From Streptomyces violaceus (GTDB taxonomy: Bacteria > Actinomycetota > Actinomycetes > Streptomycetales > Streptomycetaceae), in contig KL569170.1 of the NCBI GenBank assembly GCA_000715635.1, forward strand, positions 60,208 through 65,602: a stretch of DNA of 5,395 bases. Direction: 5' to 3'. The translations under genes and the position numbers were made by a program. The notes below the pieces were generated by a model, which made no database searches, was not told where the DNA came from, and was given only the letters and a program-made list of their open reading frames with translations. This document shows positions 4,352 through 5,395 of the stretch, one piece after another (within the stretch, counting starts at the first letter, position 1; the number at the start of each line of letters is the position of its first letter).

Positions 4352-4660
4352 GTCCTCGGCGGTGTGCTGACGGGGGCTCTGTGTTTGTGTGGTGCCGTCT
4401 TTTCGGGGCTGGGGCAGGGTGAGTGTCCGGCTCTTGAGTCAGGGCGTGGAGTCTGTTGATCGCGTGAGTGATGACGTCCAGGGCAATCGGGCGGGCAGGC
4501 GGGGCCAATGGCGACGGCCGGTGTGCAAGAGCTGCGCGGCGGCGGAGAACAGCCGAAGCCCGGGTTTCTTGGGTTCCCAGCGGCGGGTCTTGCCGGTCAG
4601 GGCGAGCATCGGCATCCAGGCGAGGGGTGGGGCGAGTACGAGGGAGACGATCTCCAGCCT
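4336..4660 (-). mobile_element. IS1380-family transposase relic (C-terminus)
   Basis: On the minus strand, 4657 to 4478 translates as LEIVSLVLAPPLAWMPMLAL, TGKTRRWEPKKPGLRLFSAA, AQLLHTGRRHWPRLPARLPW. This aligns by eye with the C-terminus of Streptomyces IS1380-type DDE transposases: EIV...LLAWxQMLALTG-x3-RWEPKRLRLRLFSxA-x-LxxxGRR-x-RLRL-x-WPW. One base then appears lost, and the match resumes in the next frame (from 4478 down) as DVITHAINRLHALTQ, the family's DITxAITRLxALP end. Only the last 80 or so of about 450 residues remain, so it cannot transpose. Upstream, beyond about 4670, the similarity fades after an in-frame stop. The outer end may reach the CCTCGATCGTTCATAAG segment inside the hydrolase 3' end. 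Confidence 0.75.
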
Positions 4661-4896
4661 GCTTACCCAAACTCACCCACGCTGCAGAGACTTCCTCAAG
4701 GCTCGGCCTCGGCGAAGAAAAGGATGGGGGGAGAAAAGTCTCCCTGCCACGGGTGTCACTGGTGATGCCAGACTGCCGGCATGACCGGCCGCGGTTGTGA
4801 TCCGCACGGTCGTCCAGGTCCTGCGGCGACGACGGTCCCGCCTCCTGCCGTGCCGCTGTGCGCGGCGTGATCCGTCCGCGATGCGAAGGCTTACCC
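4661..4896. other. Gene-free stretch upstream of the Fe-S subunit gene
   Basis: No convincing coding frame is visible on either strand. A short hairpin GGGAGA-AAAG-TCTCCC lies at 4729-4744; read on the minus strand it is followed by a pyrimidine-rich tract, so it could be a weak terminator for that strand. GTCGTC (4809-4814) and GACGAC (4828-4833) are a weak dyad 64-88 bp before the Fe-S gene. The promoter of that gene must lie here, but no clear -35/-10 pair stands out. Confidence 0.5.
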
Positions 4897-5395
4897 ATGT
4901 CCACTGAAGTCCCCGAGTCTGCCGTTCCGCCCCCCGCCGGCGCTGGCGAGTCCTCGCCGGCCCCCAGTCGGCGCACCTTCATTGCCACCACTGGCGCGGT
5001 CGGCGGTGCCGTCGTCGCCGGCGGTGTGATCGGGGGTACATATCTTCTCGACCCGGAGGAGGCCGCCGCCGTCGACACGTCGCCCTCCAGCCGTGTGTCC
5101 CTAACCGTGAACGGCAGCCACCGGACCGTGACGGTGGACAACCGGACCTCGTTGCTGGATCTGCTGCGCGAGCACTTGGGTCTGACCGGCTCGAAGAAGG
5201 GCTGTAATGCCGGGGCCTGCGGTGCTTGCACGGTCCTGGTCGACGGGCAGCGGGTGAACTCATGCCTGACGCTGGCGGTCCGGCTGGAGGGTGCCGAGGT
5301 CACGACGATCGAGGGCTTGGCCGACGGCGACCAACTCCACCCCTTGCAGCAGGCGTTCATCGACCAGGACGCCTTCCAGTGCGGCTACTGCACCC
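4897..5395 (+). CDS. Tat-exported [2Fe-2S] subunit of a molybdenum aldehyde oxidoreductase (partial)
   Basis: The first 166 residues, cut by the window end. A twin-arginine signal (SRRTFIATTGAVGGAVVAGG, residues 24-43) is followed by a proximal hydrophobic stretch, predicting export with the cofactor loaded. From about 67 (VSLTVNGSHRTVTVDNRTSLLDLLREHLGL) begins the plant-ferredoxin-like domain of the xanthine oxidase family. Cluster 1 ligands are Cys103, Cys108, Cys111 and Cys123 (CNAGACGAC...C). The helical second domain starts with Cys162 and Cys165 (QCGYCT), the first half of cluster 2. The remaining C-x-C pair and about 40-50 residues lie outside. It matches PaoA/YagT of periplasmic aldehyde oxidoreductases, which pass electrons between molybdopterin and FAD subunits. 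FAD-subunit (YagS-like) and molybdenum-subunit (YagR-like) genes are expected next. GAAGG (4885-4889) seven bases upstream sets the start. Confidence 0.92.
   Translation, partial: MSTEVPESAVPPPAGAGESSPAPSRRTFIATTGAVGGAVVAGGVIGGTYLLDPEEAAAVDTSPSSRVSLTVNGSHRTVTVDNRTSLLDLLREHLGLTGSKKGCNAGACGACTVLVDGQRVNSCLTLAVRLEGAEVTTIEGLADGDQLHPLQQAFIDQDAFQCGYCT

Noticed and set aside
4772..4789. TGCCGGCA palindrome and nearby GCCGG/CCGGC pairs
   Set aside because: Short self-complementary GC runs are expected by chance in DNA of this composition.
4389..4800. Plus-strand frames at 4389-4784, 4468-4800 and 4508-4765
   Set aside because: They lie opposite the transposase relic and have no family features.
4332..5360. 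342-residue minus-strand frame covering the right end
   Set aside because: Not a gene: it is antisense to the Fe-S subunit gene, and only its last part shares a frame with the end of the IS1380 relic.
1..5395. CRISPR array, tRNA, rRNA or riboswitch
   Set aside because: No regularly spaced repeats, no cloverleaf with TTCGANTC-type loop, and no conserved aptamer core seen on either strand.

Overview
The window reads as chromosomal DNA of a high-GC actinomycete, most likely Streptomyces or a close relative. Codon third positions are almost all G or C in the real genes. There is a GC-rich hairpin terminator without a U-tract, promoters with TAGCGT/TAACGT-type -10 boxes, a leaderless start and a relic of an IS1380-type transposase. 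No complete mobile element, CRISPR array, tRNA or rRNA is visible.

Layout. At 1-191 (minus) lies the 5' part of an unrecognised gene that runs off the left edge. At 355-789 (minus) is a YwnA-like Rrf2 regulator, divergent from a complete classical short-chain dehydrogenase at 918-1667 (plus). The 128 bp between them carry two dyads built from one half-site (GTCGTAACA), each lying on one of the two predicted promoters. A strong hairpin (1683-1718) ends the dehydrogenase unit. From 1719 to 2336 there is no intact gene, but 1801-1980 (minus) keeps a decayed fragment of an APC-family amino-acid permease. At 2337-2945 (plus) is a small NAD(P)H-binding NmrA-like protein, apparently translated from a leaderless mRNA. 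It is convergent with a LysR-family regulator (2971-3870, minus). Divergent from the LysR gene is a 141-residue ORF (3926-4351, plus) that looks like an alpha/beta-hydrolase that has lost its nucleophile region. Its 3' end abuts the C-terminal relic of an IS1380-family transposase (about 4336-4660, minus, with one frameshift). From 4897 to the right edge (plus) runs the Tat-exported [2Fe-2S] subunit of a PaoA/YagT-type molybdenum aldehyde oxidoreductase, cut by the window end.

How it fits together. The intact genes are regulator plus oxidoreductase modules: Rrf2/SDR, LysR with an NmrA-like protein and a shrunken hydrolase, and the first subunit of a molybdenum hydroxylase. The theme is redox or electrophile response. 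The permease relic, IS relic and shrunken hydrolase indicate a stretch undergoing decay and rearrangement. The observations most worth testing are the paired Rrf2 operator, a box shared by the LysR and NmrA-like promoters, and the hydrolase/IS junction. I see no convincing evidence for a wholly new multi-gene system.
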